Program-made: the position numbers and the translations under genes
Shown: one piece after another, positions 36,903 to 47,084 of the stretch
Position numbering within the stretch: position 1 is the first letter of the stretch
Layout of the letters: every line of letters begins with the position of its first letter
Origin: Marinobacter aromaticivorans
GTDB lineage: Bacteria > Pseudomonadota > Gammaproteobacteria > Pseudomonadales > Oleiphilaceae
NCBI RefSeq assembly: GCF_002806975.1
Contig: NZ_NIHD01000002.1
Span: 1-64,000, forward strand
Direction: 5' to 3'
DNA length: 64,000 nt
Notes under the pieces: generated by a model
What the model was told of the DNA's origin: nothing
The model's database searches: none
What the model saw: only the letters and a program-made list of their open reading frames with translations

Positions 36903-37706
36903 ATGACAAAACAGAAAATCCTGATTGCGGATGATGAGCCCCTGGCTCGCGAACGATTGAAGCGGCTGGCAGAGAGCCTGCCAGAATACCGGGTATGCGG
37001 TGAAGCTGGTGATGGCGATACGGCTCTTGCCCGGGTTGCAGAGCTGCACCCGGACATTCTTCTGCTGGACATTCGCATGCCGGGCCTGGACGGCATGGAG
37101 GTTGCCGCACGCCTGAGCCAGATCAACAATCCTCCGGCCATCATTTTCTGCACCGCCTATGACAGCTATGCGATCCGGGCTTTCGATGTGCAGGCCATTG
37201 CCTACCTGCTCAAGCCTGTGCGCAAAGACGCCCTGGCCGAGGCACTGGCCCGGGCCGGGCGGGTAAACCGGGTCCAATTACAGGCACTATCCAGCCAGGC
37301 GTTCGCCACCGGGGAATTCCCCGGCAGCCCCGCTGGCAACCCCGCAAACATGAATCCCGGCGACGACGAACAGCTGCCTGTGCGCACCCACCGGGGTACC
37401 GAGCTGATTGATATAGCCGGCATCCGCTATTGTCAGGCGGATCAGAAATACGTGACCATCCACCACACCCGTGGCGAAACCGTTTCCGACTACACCTTGA
37501 AAGAGCTGGAAAATGCCTATCCGCGCCAGCTACTCCGGATTCACCGCAATACACTGGTCGGTGTGCGCTTTATCCAGGCTTTGAAGCGCACCCCGGAGGG
37601 CCACAATCTGGTTGTGCTCAGGGATGATCTGGGCGAGCTTCAGGCCAGCCGCCGGCACACCAGCAACGTGCGCCATTGGCTGCAGGGGCAACAGCCCGGG
37701 GGCTGA
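36903..37706 (+). CDS. algR: LytTR response regulator, AlgR-like
   Basis: A 267-residue regulator. The receiver domain has the acidic pair in IADDEP, phospho-acceptor aspartate in LLLDIRMPGLDG, and the KP switch lysine in YLLKPVRKDAL. A glycine/proline/asparagine-rich linker (about 136-160) joins it to a LytTR DNA-binding domain (IRYCQADQKYVTIHHTRGE, LLRIHRNTLVGVRFI). Gene order argH/algZ-algR-hemC matches Pseudomonas. ATG at 36903 is used; an in-frame TTG at 36897 overlaps the algZ stop. Confidence 0.9.
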   Translation: MTKQKILIADDEPLARERLKRLAESLPEYRVCGEAGDGDTALARVAELHPDILLLDIRMPGLDGMEVAARLSQINNPPAIIFCTAYDSYAIRAFDVQAIAYLLKPVRKDALAEALARAGRVNRVQLQALSSQAFATGEFPGSPAGNPANMNPGDDEQLPVRTHRGTELIDIAGIRYCQADQKYVTIHHTRGETVSDYTLKELENAYPRQLLRIHRNTLVGVRFIQALKRTPEGHNLVVLRDDLGELQASRRHTSNVRHWLQGQQPGG

Positions 37707-37824
37707 ATGCAGCCTGAAAGCAGAACCGGAACTGCGCGCGCTGCGAGGCCACCGGCATCCACGGGACTTTTTCGGCGCCAGAGGGTAACCTTGGCAAACA
37801 CTTTCACAACCGACAGTGAGTATC

Positions 37825-38766
37825 ATGTCCAAACGAACTCTTCGTGTTGCAACCCGCAGCAGCGCCCTGGCGTTATGGCAGGCAGAATTTATCAAGGCCG
37901 AACTGGAACGCCTCCACGACAACGTGGTTGTGGAGCTGGTCAAGATCAAAACCCAGGGAGACAAGATTCTCGATGTTCCCCTGGCCAAGATTGGCGGTAA
38001 GGGCCTGTTCGTAAAAGAGCTGGAAGAAGCCATGCTCGACGGCCGCGCGGACCTTGCCGTGCACTCCATGAAGGATGTCCCCATGGCTTTTCCTGAGGGC
38101 CTTGGGCTGGTGGCGATCTGTGAACGGGATGATCCAACCGACGCCTTTGTGAGCAATGACTACGAAAACGTTGACGCCCTGCCCCACGGTGCCGTGGTAG
38201 GCACGGCCAGCCTGCGCCGGGAATCCCAGCTGCGCGCCTACCGCCCGGACCTGGAAATCCGGGTTCTGCGCGGCAACGTGAATACCCGCCTGGCCAAGCT
38301 TGACGCCGGCGAATACAAAGCCATTGTTCTGGCCAGCTCGGGCCTGAAGCGCCTGGGCTTCCATGACCGTATTCGCTACTCCATGCCTGACACTGTTTCT
38401 CTGCCGGCTGTTGGCCAGGGCGCTCTGGGAATCGAGTGCCGCCTCAATGACCACGAATTGCGGGCGATGCTGGAGCCATTGAACCATCCGGACACAGCTG
38501 ACCGGGTGAAAGCCGAACGCGCGCTCAATCGCCGCCTGGAAGGTGGCTGCCAGGTGCCCATTGCCGCTTACGCCCTGCTGGAAGACAAAGACACGCTATG
38601 GTTACGCGGGCTGGTAGGCGCGGTGGATGGAACACAGATCCTCCGGGTTGAAGGCCGGGCTCCGCGAGCCGAAGGCGAACGTCTTGGCCGTGAACTGGCA
38701 GAGGACCTTCTGGCACTTGGGGCAGACAAGATTCTGGCTGAAATTTATGGCCACACTCCGCACTGA
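37825..38766 (+). CDS. hemC: Porphobilinogen deaminase
   Basis: A 313-residue hydroxymethylbilane synthase that polymerises four porphobilinogen units. Visible motifs: [57 protein letters not shown] and the dipyrromethane-cofactor cysteine in [12 protein letters not shown]. The ATG at 37825 is favoured over a GTG three codons upstream. First of four tetrapyrrole genes; its end overlaps hemD by 20 bases. Confidence 0.95.
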   Translation: MSKRTLRVATRSSALALWQAEFIKAELERLHDNVVVELVKIKTQGDKILDVPLAKIGGKGLFVKELEEAMLDGRADLAVHSMKDVPMAFPEGLGLVAICERDDPTDAFVSNDYENVDALPHGAVVGTASLRRESQLRAYRPDLEIRVLRGNVNTRLAKLDAGEYKAIVLASSGLKRLGFHDRIRYSMPDTVSLPAVGQGALGIECRLNDHELRAMLEPLNHPDTADRVKAERALNRRLEGGCQVPIAAYALLEDKDTLWLRGLVGAVDGTQILRVEGRAPRAEGERLGRELAEDLLALGADKILAEIYGHTPH

Positions 38767-39559
38767 TTCTTCCAGCCTGGCCGGTCGGCGTGTTCTCATC
38801 TGCCGGCCTGAACCGGAAGCTTCCCGCCTGGCCCGGCAGTTTCAGGCTGCCGGCGCTCAGACCCGTGTTTTTCCGCTGGTTCAGAGAGAGCCACTGGCAG
38901 AGACTCCGGAGCGGCGCGCAACCCTGCTCAGCCTTGACGAGTTTTCTCACGTTATTGCGGTCAGCCCCTATGCCGCCAGGTTGTTGCTGGAAGAACTCGA
39001 CACCTGGTGGCCGCAACTTCCCGTTGGCATCAACTGGTACGGCGTGGGGGCCGGCACCGCCAGGGTCCTGGCTGAATACGGGCTCAAGCCCCACATACCC
39101 GATGAAGGCTGGACCAGTGAAGCCCTGCTGAAGCTACCCTCACTGGCGCATTTCGATGGCGAGCGGGTGCTGGTTGCCCGCGGCGAAGAGGGGCGGGAAC
39201 TTACCCGGCAAACGCTGGAAGCCCGTGGCGCCCGGGTTACAATCATGCCTCTGTATCGAAGATTTTGCCCGGACTACAGCAAAAAACAGATCAGCACAGC
39301 ATTGCATGATTTCTCAGCCGATGCAGTCATTGCACTGTCGGGGGAAACCCTGAACAATCTGATCGCACTATGTGCCAATTGCAGCCATAATCTATACGAT
39401 AAACTCGTTATTGTTCCCGCCCGGCGTATAGCTGACCAGGCTGTAGCCGCGGGTTTCAATGCTCCGTGTATACCAGGAAGCCTTGCCGATAATGACATCG
39501 TGGCCGCCGTCGCAGAACACCTGACAGGCCGGGACGGTGGCTCCGGAAAAGCCAAGTAA
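38747..39559 (+). CDS. hemD: Uroporphyrinogen-III synthase
   Basis: A 270-residue HemD-fold protein that cyclises hydroxymethylbilane with inversion of ring D. The family is weakly conserved, but the two-domain pattern is seen ([76 protein letters not shown]). The start lies within hemC, giving a 20-base overlap consistent with coupling. Confidence 0.92.
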   Translation: MATLRTDSSSLAGRRVLICRPEPEASRLARQFQAAGAQTRVFPLVQREPLAETPERRATLLSLDEFSHVIAVSPYAARLLLEELDTWWPQLPVGINWYGVGAGTARVLAEYGLKPHIPDEGWTSEALLKLPSLAHFDGERVLVARGEEGRELTRQTLEARGARVTIMPLYRRFCPDYSKKQISTALHDFSADAVIALSGETLNNLIALCANCSHNLYDKLVIVPARRIADQAVAAGFNAPCIPGSLADNDIVAAVAEHLTGRDGGSGKAK

Positions 39560-39567
39560 GGACGCCC

Positions 39568-40677
39568 GTGACTGAAACAACAAAACAACTGCCCGCCCCG
39601 ATCGCCAAGGAACAGCCCGCCCGCCAGAAAGTCTGGCCGGCCTGGACTATCGCCATACTCGCCCTGATCAGCGTTGCCGCACTGGCACTCTGGAACTGGC
39701 AGCAATGGAACGGCCATCAGGCCACGATGCAGACCCTGAAAAACCTGCAGCAGGATACCGCTCAACTGGAAAGCCTGTACGGCGACAGGGGTAGCGAGCA
39801 GAATCAGCGACTGCAGTCTCTGGAAGACAAGATCTCCTCCCAGCGTGAGTTGATTGCCACTCAGCAGCGGCAGATTGATCATAATGCCCGGGAACTGCTG
39901 GAAGCCGGGAACCGGACCCGCACGGACTGGTTACTGGCAGAGGCTGAATACCTGCTGCGCATTGCCAACCAGCGGCTGTTGATCGAGAAGGATATTGGCG
40001 GCGCCATGTCTGCCCTACAGGCCGCTGACGAGGTACTGGCAGAATCCGACGATATCGGTGTATATCCGGTACGTCAGCAACTTGCCCGGGAAATCCTCGC
40101 CCTCAAGGGCATTGCCGGTGTTGACAGGACGGGCCTCTATCTGACCCTGGAAGCTGCCATTGACAGTGTTCACCAGCTCACGGACCAGGCCCTTATCAGT
40201 GAGCAGGCACCCGGATTTATCAGCGATGCACGCGGCGACCCGGGCCAGGAAGAAGGCGGCGAGCCAGGCATGCTGGCCCGGGCCTGGGAAAAGTTCAAAT
40301 CCACACTGATGCAGGTGGTTGTGGTTCGGCGCCTGGATGAATCCGTCAAACCCCTGTTGTCACCGGATCAAAGCGCCTACGCCCGGCTCAATCTGCAGTT
40401 GATGCTCGAAGAGGCCGAAATGGCCGTACTCAGGGGCAACCAGCCACTGTATGAGCGGGCCCTTGCCAAAGCACAGGCCACAGTGAACGACTGGTACGAC
40501 AACAGCAATCCCCGGGTAAGCGCACTTGCTACGACCCTTGCCGAGCTGGCCACCCGTAACGTTGCGCCGGATCTGCCGGATATCAGCAAGTCACTGGACC
40601 TGCTCAAGCAGCGTCTCGCGGGCAGGCTCAACAACGGTAACGGAGAAACCGCAACCCGGGGAGGCGATGATTCATGA
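39568..40677 (+). CDS. hemX: HemX-like membrane protein
   Basis: A 369-residue inner-membrane protein of the proteobacterial HemX family (often labelled uroporphyrinogen-III methyltransferase, though it lacks that catalytic domain). A single membrane helix (about 23-42) is followed by a coiled coil (50-110) and a helical periplasmic region (RTDWLLAEAEYLLRIANQRL is typical). Exact role is unsettled; it travels with hemY. It starts with GTG after AAGGA. The end overlaps hemY (ATGA). Confidence 0.88.
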   Translation: MTETTKQLPAPIAKEQPARQKVWPAWTIAILALISVAALALWNWQQWNGHQATMQTLKNLQQDTAQLESLYGDRGSEQNQRLQSLEDKISSQRELIATQQRQIDHNARELLEAGNRTRTDWLLAEAEYLLRIANQRLLIEKDIGGAMSALQAADEVLAESDDIGVYPVRQQLAREILALKGIAGVDRTGLYLTLEAAIDSVHQLTDQALISEQAPGFISDARGDPGQEEGGEPGMLARAWEKFKSTLMQVVVVRRLDESVKPLLSPDQSAYARLNLQLMLEEAEMAVLRGNQPLYERALAKAQATVNDWYDNSNPRVSALATTLAELATRNVAPDLPDISKSLDLLKQRLAGRLNNGNGETATRGGDDS

Positions 40678-41915
40678 TTCGCCTGCTTCTGATCATTCTG
40701 TTCGCCCTGCTCATCGGCACTGCACTTTCCCTTGGGCTACAGTACGACCTGGGCTACATTCGCATCAGTCTTGGCAACTATCTGGTCGAAACCAACTTCT
40801 GGGTTGGTCTGGCACTGCTGGTTGCTGTGGTTGCGCTGATCGTACTGGCCATCGGCCTGTTACGCCGCATGCGGCAGAGCACCGGGCTGATGGCGGGCTG
40901 GATTTCCAGAGGCAAGGAGCGCCGGGCACGGCGGCGTACAACCAAAGGCCTGCTGGCACTGGCGGAAGGTAACTGGCCCAGGGCCCGCAAAATGCTGACA
41001 TCGGCCGCCAGCCACGCCGATACCCCACTGATCAACTATCTGGCAGCAGCACAGGCCGCTTTTGAGTGTGGCGACCATGAGGCTGTGGATGAATTACTGC
41101 GCAAGGCTTTTGAAAGCACACCTGGCTCGGATATGGCGGTGGGTATAACCCAGGCCCAGTTGCAGCTTGCCGGTGGCCGCCTGGAACAGGCACTGGCAAC
41201 GCTGGTGCGCCTGCGCAAGGAATCTCCGCACCATCCTTTTGTTCTCAAACTGCTGAAAAATACCTACCTTCGACTTGAGGACTGGCGCGAGCTTTCAAAG
41301 CTGCTGCCAGAGCTGCGCAAGCGCAGTGTTCTGCCGGAATCCGACCTGGGGGAACTGGAGCGCCTGGTATGGCATAACCTTCTTGAACGGGCAGCGGAAG
41401 ATTGCCGGCGCCGGCAAAAAGAAGACCCTGACGCCTCACTGGAACCGCTTACCCGCCTATGGGACGAGCTGCCGGGATTCCTGCGCCGGGATGAGAAAAC
41501 CATCGGGGACTATGCGCGCCTGCTGGCTGATCTGGGTGACGAAGCCCAGACAGAAACCCTGCTTCGCAAGGTTCTGCAAAACCACTGGAGCGATAGTCTG
41601 GCCAATCTCTATGGCCGGGTAGAAGGGCGCAAGCCGGACGAACAACTGCTTACAGCGGAACAGTGGCTGAAAGACCGGCCTAATAACGCTGAGCTGCTAC
41701 TGGCGCTGGGGCGCCTGAGCCTGCGCAATGAACTGTGGGGCAAAGCCCGGGAATATTTCGAAACCAGCCTGAGGTTACAGCGCAGCCGGGAAGCGCTGGC
41801 AGAGCTGAGCCGCCTGAACGCCCACATGGGCGAAGAAGAAATGAGCATCAAGCTCATGATGCAGGGGCTTGCCAAGGATAACGGATTGCCCGAGCTTCCC
41901 ATGCCCAAGGCCTGA
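40674..41915 (+). CDS. hemY: HemY-like heme biosynthesis-associated TPR protein
   Basis: A 413-residue inner-membrane protein. Two N-terminal membrane helices (about 3-22 and 41-63) surround a conserved GLQYDLGYIRISLGNYLVE loop, and TPR-like helical repeats fill the C-terminal two-thirds (GNWPRARKMLTSAASHADTP; LGRLSLRNELWGKAREYFE). This is the gammaproteobacterial HemY, not the Bacillus protoporphyrinogen oxidase of the same name. Last gene of the hemCDXY unit; convergent with the flavin reductase gene 46 bp away. Confidence 0.9.
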   Translation: MIRLLLIILFALLIGTALSLGLQYDLGYIRISLGNYLVETNFWVGLALLVAVVALIVLAIGLLRRMRQSTGLMAGWISRGKERRARRRTTKGLLALAEGNWPRARKMLTSAASHADTPLINYLAAAQAAFECGDHEAVDELLRKAFESTPGSDMAVGITQAQLQLAGGRLEQALATLVRLRKESPHHPFVLKLLKNTYLRLEDWRELSKLLPELRKRSVLPESDLGELERLVWHNLLERAAEDCRRRQKEDPDASLEPLTRLWDELPGFLRRDEKTIGDYARLLADLGDEAQTETLLRKVLQNHWSDSLANLYGRVEGRKPDEQLLTAEQWLKDRPNNAELLLALGRLSLRNELWGKAREYFETSLRLQRSREALAELSRLNAHMGEEEMSIKLMMQGLAKDNGLPELPMPKA

Positions 41916-41961
41916 CACGCCGAAAACCGTCACGGCCCGAACCGAACCGGCGGCAGCGCCA

Positions 41962-42966
41962 TCAGCTCCGGGGCGCATACTCCAGCACATCGGAAAAAAA
42001 TGCGTCCTGGGGCAGCCCGGCGTCCATCAGGGCATCCATCAGCGTATAAACCATGGCTGGCGAGCCGCTGGCGTGCACTTCCACGTTGCTCCAGTCCATG
42101 CCTGAGGCCAGCACTGCGCGCACCAGCTGGTCGTGGTGCCCGCTCCAGTCGTTGTCTTCATCGTCGCCAATGACCGGCTGAAATGTAAACTCCGGCCAGT
42201 CCTGCTGCCATTGCCGGGCCAGGGACCTCAGGTACATATCTTCATGGCGGCGCACTCCCCAGAACAGCTTTACCGGCTGCGAGTAGTCTGTTCCGCGCAA
42301 ATAATCCACCAGGCTTTTCATCTGTGCGAAACCGGTGCCGGCCGCCACCAGCAACAAGGGCTTTTCCGGGGCGCTGGCAAGGCAGGCTTTACCATGGGGC
42401 AGCTCAAGATTGACGGCCTCCCCGGAGGTTAAGGCACTGATCACCTTTTGCGCAGATACCCACTGTGGCGATGCCTGAATGTGCAGTTCAATGTTCTGCT
42501 CGGACGGGCTGCTGGCGATGGAAAAATAACAGGGCTCAGCATCCGGCAGATTCACCGACAGATACTGGCCAGCGTGAAAGGACAGCTCCCGCCGCCGTGG
42601 CAACTGGAGCTCCACCCGATACACATCGTGGCTGATCCGGCGCACGTCCACGACGTTCGCCTGAAACTTTCGGGGCTGGTTGTTTCCTGCTGCCATAACG
42701 GCGCCATTCTCCAGTTCAAGATGATCGAGCGCTGCAGTCCTGCACATCATCAACCGCGCACCGACCGGTATCGTTTGTTGGTTTCGGGTGTTCAAAGCGG
42801 AACCCCTGAGAAGCCGGGCTTCACAAAGTTCGCACACGCCATTTCTGCACGCGGACGGAACCGCAACCCCGGCACGGGCAGCAGCACTCAGCAAATCCGA
42901 GTCCGCTGCTGCGGTGTAGCAGATTCCTGATGGTTTCAGGCGCACACGCCACTGCTTGATGTCCAT
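41962..42966 (-). CDS. Ferredoxin-NAD(P)H flavin reductase, 2Fe-2S
   Basis: A 334-residue two-domain reductase. The N-terminal plant-type 2Fe-2S domain has cysteines in ACRNGVCELCEARLL and a fourth in LMMCRTA. The FAD domain has FHAGQYLSVNLP and YFSIASSPSEQ (R of RxYS replaced), and the NAD domain has LLLVAAGTGFAQMKSLVDYL. This resembles the reductase (often annotated CDP-6-deoxy-glucoseen reductase-like or Fre-like) that follows ubiD in many gammaproteobacteria. By analogy with E. coli ubiD-fre it could supply reduced flavin for prenyl-FMN, an inference. It starts one base after the ubiD stop. Confidence 0.87.
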   Translation of the reverse strand: MDIKQWRVRLKPSGICYTAAADSDLLSAAARAGVAVPSACRNGVCELCEARLLRGSALNTRNQQTIPVGARLMMCRTAALDHLELENGAVMAAGNNQPRKFQANVVDVRRISHDVYRVELQLPRRRELSFHAGQYLSVNLPDAEPCYFSIASSPSEQNIELHIQASPQWVSAQKVISALTSGEAVNLELPHGKACLASAPEKPLLLVAAGTGFAQMKSLVDYLRGTDYSQPVKLFWGVRRHEDMYLRSLARQWQQDWPEFTFQPVIGDDEDNDWSGHHDQLVRAVLASGMDWSNVEVHASGSPAMVYTLMDALMDAGLPQDAFFSDVLEYAPRS

Positions 42967-42967
42967 A

Positions 42968-44455
42968 TCACTCGGGGCGGGCGGGCAGGGTTTCAATGCC
43001 CAGGCTGTCCCAGAGCTCGTCCACTCGCTGCTTTACTGCATCGGTCATGGCGATGGGCTCGCCCCACTCCCGATCTGTTTCGCCGGGCCATTTATTGGTG
43101 GCGTCCATCCCCATCTTGGAGCCCAGACCGGAAACCGGTGAGGCAAAGTCCAGATAGTCTATGGGGGTGTTCTCCACCAGCATGGTGTCACGGGCGGGAT
43201 CCATCCGGGTGGTAATGGCCCAGATTACATCCTCCCAGTTGCGGGCGTTCACGTCGTCGTCGGTCACGATGACAAACTTGGTATACATGAACTGTCGTAG
43301 AAACGACCATACGCCCATCATTACCCGTTTGGCATGGCCGGGATACTGCTTTTTCATGGTCACCACTGCAAGGCGATAGGAACAGCCTTCGGGAGGCAGG
43401 TAGAAATCCACAATTTCCGGGAACTGTTTCTGCAGAATGGGAATGAACACTTCGTTCAGCGCAACACCCAGTATGGCCGGTTCATCCGGCGGCCTGCCGG
43501 TATAGGTGCTGTGATAAATCGGATTTTTACGGTGGGTAATGCGCTCAACGGTGAACACAGGGAACTCGTCCACTTCGTTGTAGTAACCGGTGTGATCGCC
43601 AAAGGGGCCTTCCGGCGCTTTGTCGTCGGGGTAAATAAAACCCTCCAGAACAATCTCGGCGCTGGCCGGCACCTGCAGATCACTGAGGGCACACTGCACC
43701 AGTTCGGTACGGCTGCCCCGCAGCAAGCCGGCAAAGGCGTACTCGGAAAGCGAATCAGGCACGGGGGTTACGGCACCCAGAATCGTAGCCGGGTCCGCGC
43801 CCAGAGCCACGGCTACCGGGTAGGGTTTACCGGGGTTCTGTTTCTGGAACTCCTGAAAATCCAGCGCCCCACCGCGATGGCTTAACCAGCGCATGATCAG
43901 CCGGTTCCGGCCAATCACCTGCTGCCGGTATATCCCGAGATTCTGCCTTTCTTTATGGGGCCCGCGGGTAATCACCAGCGGCCAGGTCACCAAAGGCCCG
44001 GCATCCCCTGGCCAGCAGTGCTGCACGGGTATCTGGTACAGATCGACCTGGTCTTTTTCGATGGTCACTTCCTGGCACGGCGCCGACCGGAGCACTTTCG
44101 GGCTCATGCGCATCACTTGCCGGAACAGCGGCAGTTTTTCGATGGCGTCCCTGAAACCCTTGGGAGGATCCGGTTCCTTGAGAAACGCCAGCAGCTTGCC
44201 AATGTCCCGGAGTGCGGTTACGTCCTCATGCCCCATGCCCAGCGCAACTCTTCGGGTTGTGCCAAAGAGGTTGGCAAGCACGGGCATGTCGTAGCCTTTG
44301 GGGTTTTCAAACAACAACGCAGGGCCGCCTGCCCGCAGTGTGCGGTCGCAGATTTCGGTCATTTCCAGATGGGGGTCTACTTCCACTGAGATGCGTTTCA
44401 GCTCGCCCAGCTTTTCCAACTGGTCAATGAAGTCCCGCAGATCGTTGTATTTCAT
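42968..44455 (-). CDS. ubiD: UbiD 4-hydroxy-3-polyprenylbenzoate decarboxylase
   Basis: A 495-residue prenyl-FMN-dependent decarboxylase of ubiquinone biosynthesis. Family motifs include [41 protein letters not shown] and the catalytic E-x-E/D region EIVLEGFI and [13 protein letters not shown]. Length matches E. coli UbiD. It lies downstream of rho in the same direction, separated by 407 bp that contain two composite hairpin repeats. Confidence 0.94.
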   Translation of the reverse strand: MKYNDLRDFIDQLEKLGELKRISVEVDPHLEMTEICDRTLRAGGPALLFENPKGYDMPVLANLFGTTRRVALGMGHEDVTALRDIGKLLAFLKEPDPPKGFRDAIEKLPLFRQVMRMSPKVLRSAPCQEVTIEKDQVDLYQIPVQHCWPGDAGPLVTWPLVITRGPHKERQNLGIYRQQVIGRNRLIMRWLSHRGGALDFQEFQKQNPGKPYPVAVALGADPATILGAVTPVPDSLSEYAFAGLLRGSRTELVQCALSDLQVPASAEIVLEGFIYPDDKAPEGPFGDHTGYYNEVDEFPVFTVERITHRKNPIYHSTYTGRPPDEPAILGVALNEVFIPILQKQFPEIVDFYLPPEGCSYRLAVVTMKKQYPGHAKRVMMGVWSFLRQFMYTKFVIVTDDDVNARNWEDVIWAITTRMDPARDTMLVENTPIDYLDFASPVSGLGSKMGMDATNKWPGETDREWGEPIAMTDAVKQRVDELWDSLGIETLPARPE

Positions 44456-44521
44456 CGTTGGCTCCGGTCAGTTCCGGCAATGTACGTGGGTTCGAATAGA
44501 TTGGTTCTGAATTGAGTGCAA

Positions 44522-44632
44522 GAACAGGATGGGGGACGCCTTGCCCAGACACGCCGTAAACCCATCCCTGGGGGCTCGGCATTGCCATCCCTGGCAATGC
44601 ACGGTCTGGGCAAGGCGTCCCCCACCCTGTTC
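44522..44632 (-). repeat. Composite hairpin element, copy A
   Basis: The outer arms 44522-44550 and 44604-44632 are complementary over 28 of 29 positions. Inside lies a small hairpin GCATTGCC-ATCCCT-GGCAATGC (44579-44600) and the sequence ACACGCCG (44550-44557). Read on the minus strand the order is arm, inner hairpin with AGGGAT loop, spacer, CGGCGTGT, arm. The same order occurs in copy B on the plus strand. No open frame is convincing across it. Confidence 0.85.
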
Positions 44633-44712
44633 ATCTGATCACCAGTTAACTCAAAGCCAAAACCAACAAAGCTAAACTGAAATCAGTATAAGTGCGCGCA
44701 CCAAATTTGATC

Positions 44713-44821
44713 GGCAGTACCGGGGGCACCCTCCCCGGACTGTGTCTTGCCAGGGATGGCAAGACCAAGCCTACATGGACGTATTCACGGCGTGTCCGGG
44801 GAGGGTGTCCCCGGTACTGCC
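44713..44821 (+). repeat. Composite hairpin element, copy B
   Basis: The outer arms 44713-44740 and 44794-44821 are complementary over 27 of 28 positions. The inner hairpin is CTTGCC-AGGGAT-GGCAAG (44746-44763), followed by a spacer and CGGCGTGT (44789-44796). Architecture, inner loop and CGGCGTGT box match copy A in the opposite orientation, while the outer arms differ in sequence yet remain self-complementary. It ends 41 bases before the rho stop codon side, so it would be in the rho 3' region. Confidence 0.85.
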
Positions 44822-44862
44822 AGCCCCACAACCCCCGAGGCGCAAAACCAGAGCGCCGGCAA

Positions 44863-46125
44863 TTACCGGCGCTTCATCGACTGGAAGAACTCGTCGTTGG
44901 TCTTGGTGTCTTTGAGCTTGTCCAGCAGGAACTCGATGGCGGCGGTGTCGTCGTCCATGGAGTGCAGCAGCTTGCGCAGAATCCATATACGCTGGATATC
45001 CGCCTCGCTCATCAGCAGATCTTCACGGCGTGTGCCGGAGCTGCGGATGTTGATGGCCGGATAAACACGCTTCTCGGCAATCTTGCGGTCCAGGTGAATT
45101 TCCATGTTACCTGTGCCCTTGAACTCCTCGTAGATCACTTCATCCATTTTGGAACCCGTGTTCACCAGGGCCGTTGCAAGGATTGTCAGGCTGCCGCCCT
45201 CTTCCACATTACGGGCCGCGCCGAAGAAACGCTTGGGTTTTTCCAGTGCGTGGGCGTCCACACCACCGGTCAGTACCTTGCCGGATGACGGAATCACCGT
45301 GTTATAGGCCCGGGCCAGGCGGGTGATGGAATCCAGCAGTATAACCACATCTTTTTTGTGCTCAACCAGGCGCTTGGCTTTTTCGATGACCATTTCCGCA
45401 ACCTGCACGTGGCGCGCAGGTGGCTCATCAAAGGTGGAGGCAATCACTTCGCCGCGCACGGTGCGCTGCATTTCCGTGACTTCTTCCGGGCGCTCGTCGA
45501 TCAGCAACACCATTACGTAGCATTCAGGGTTGTTGCGGGTGATCGACTGGGCAATGCTCTGCATCAACAGGGTTTTACCAGCCTTGGGTGGCGATACAAT
45601 CAGGCCGCGCTGGCCCTTGCCGATAGGTGCAACCAGGTCCAGCACCCGGGAAGACAGGTCTTCGGTACTGCCATTGCCGGCTTCCAGCTGCAGGCGCTCA
45701 TCCGGGAACAGTGGTGTCAGGTTTTCAAACAGGATTTTGTTACGGGCGTTGTCCGGCTTGTCGAAGTTGATCTCGGAAACTTTCAGCAAGGCAAAATAGC
45801 GCTCCCCGTCTTTGGGTGGGCGGATTTTGCCGGCAACGGTATCGCCGGTGCGCAGGTTGAAGCGGCGGATCTGGCTGGGGGAGACGTAAATATCGTCCGG
45901 GCCGGCCAGGTAGGAAGCGTCGGCAGAGCGGAGGAAGCCGAAACCATCCTGCAGAATCTCCAATACACCATCGCCGTAGATGTCTTCGCCACTTTTTGCA
46001 TGCTTCTTCAGAATGGTGAAGATGACATCCTGTTTGCGCGAGCGTGCAAGGTTATCGAGGCCCATCTCTTGCGCGATTTCGAGCAATTCGGGCATGGAAT
46101 TCTGCTTGAGTTCAGTAAGATTCAT
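44863..46125 (-). CDS. rho: Transcription termination factor Rho
   Basis: A 420-residue hexameric RNA translocase. The N-terminal helical domain and cold-shock RNA-binding fold contain the RNP motif DGFGFLRS; the ATPase core has [11 protein letters not shown] (P-loop), [32 protein letters not shown] and the Q/R loops (GKVLTGGVD). Sequence and length match canonical Rho. Divergent from moaB over a 364-bp gap. Confidence 0.97.
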   Translation of the reverse strand: MNLTELKQNSMPELLEIAQEMGLDNLARSRKQDVIFTILKKHAKSGEDIYGDGVLEILQDGFGFLRSADASYLAGPDDIYVSPSQIRRFNLRTGDTVAGKIRPPKDGERYFALLKVSEINFDKPDNARNKILFENLTPLFPDERLQLEAGNGSTEDLSSRVLDLVAPIGKGQRGLIVSPPKAGKTLLMQSIAQSITRNNPECYVMVLLIDERPEEVTEMQRTVRGEVIASTFDEPPARHVQVAEMVIEKAKRLVEHKKDVVILLDSITRLARAYNTVIPSSGKVLTGGVDAHALEKPKRFFGAARNVEEGGSLTILATALVNTGSKMDEVIYEEFKGTGNMEIHLDRKIAEKRVYPAINIRSSGTRREDLLMSEADIQRIWILRKLLHSMDDDTAAIEFLLDKLKDTKTNDEFFQSMKRR

Positions 46126-46489
46126 AAGTTATTAGATTTTCAGGAATGGAAGTAAACGGATATTGGAGTGACAGGGTAGTCCCTGAACCTTTTTTCAAAT
46201 CGTTGTCAAAACAGATGCTGGCCAGATGGAGCAACCGGTGCGGATAAAATCCGGAATAAATAACTGAAGCCAGTAGAGTGGGCACACCCGTTTGCAGGGC
46301 AGGACTGATAATCTGCTACCTTGCCGGCCTATGTCAAGCCCGGAGACCAAATTAACGTCAAATTTTGAACTCAACAGCGTTCACACGGGTGTTCAGGCTC
46401 CCCCTGATGGGTTACTCCCTTCCATTCCCTGCCACTGAAAGGGATACTGGTAGCCAAAATTTTTCCTGTGATTTTCGGAGCGGATTCCC
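46126..46489. promoter_or_regulatory. rho leader and moaB upstream region
   Basis: This 364-bp gap between divergent rho and moaB has no convincing gene. The rho-proximal 200 bases read on the minus strand are C/T-rich with few G, the character of a Rho-loading leader; in E. coli rho is autoregulated by termination in its leader. A TTGACA occurs on that strand near 46205. On the moaB side a small hairpin TCAGG-CTCCC-CCTGA (about 46394-46408) and a GGAG ribosome site are visible. I looked for a Moco riboswitch and did not find its conserved core. Confidence 0.5.
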
Positions 46490-47062
46490 ATGAGCAGTGA
46501 ACTCACCAGCAAACTCAAACCCCTCAACGTCGCGATTCTTACGGTCTCCGATACCCGCGGGTTTGATGAAGATTCTTCCGGTCAGTTTCTTGAAGACAGT
46601 GTTGTTGAAGCCGGGCACAAACTGATTTCAAGGCGCATACTGCCAGATGACATTTATCTGGTGCGGGCGGCCATGTCGTACTGGATCGCGGATCCGGACG
46701 TTCATGTGGTGCTCATTACCGGCGGCACCGGCTTTTACGAGCGCGACAGTACCCCGGAAGCGGTTGCCCCGCTGCTGGATAAACGTATCGAAGGATTTGG
46801 CGAGGAATTCCGGCGTCTTTCGGCATCTGAAATCGGCTCCTCCACGATTCAGTCCAGAGCTTTTGGCGGCCTTGCCAATCATACGGCTATTTTCTGCCTG
46901 CCGGGTTCCACCGGGGCCTGCCGCACCGGCTGGAATGGTATTCTGAGCAGCCAGCTAGACAGTCGTCACGGCCCCTGCAACTTTTCAGGCCTGGTCGGCC
47001 GCAAGCCGGAGCGGGCTATGGAGCGCCTTCAGCAGGTTATTGGCAAACGCGCCACACGCTAA
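46490..47062 (+). CDS. moaB: Molybdopterin adenylyltransferase-type protein MoaB
   Basis: A 190-residue MogA/MoaB-fold protein that adenylylates molybdopterin before metal insertion (the MoaB branch replaces MogA in many bacteria). Key segments: LNVAILTVSDTRGFDEDSSG, ITGGTGFYERDSTPEAVAPL and CLPGSTGACRTGW. The ATG follows GGAG at good spacing. First gene of moaB-moeA-moaD-moaE. Confidence 0.92.
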   Translation: MSSELTSKLKPLNVAILTVSDTRGFDEDSSGQFLEDSVVEAGHKLISRRILPDDIYLVRAAMSYWIADPDVHVVLITGGTGFYERDSTPEAVAPLLDKRIEGFGEEFRRLSASEIGSSTIQSRAFGGLANHTAIFCLPGSTGACRTGWNGILSSQLDSRHGPCNFSGLVGRKPERAMERLQQVIGKRATR

Positions 47063-47084
47063 TTCTGAATAGGGAGAGTAAACC

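Noticed and set aside
44646..44831. 61-codon open frame across the composite repeat
   Set aside because: It runs through both arms and the inner hairpin of copy B, so the frame is a by-product of the repeat.
46330..46489. Molybdenum cofactor riboswitch before moaB
   Set aside because: Only short unrelated hairpins are present and I could not find the conserved core expected for this class.
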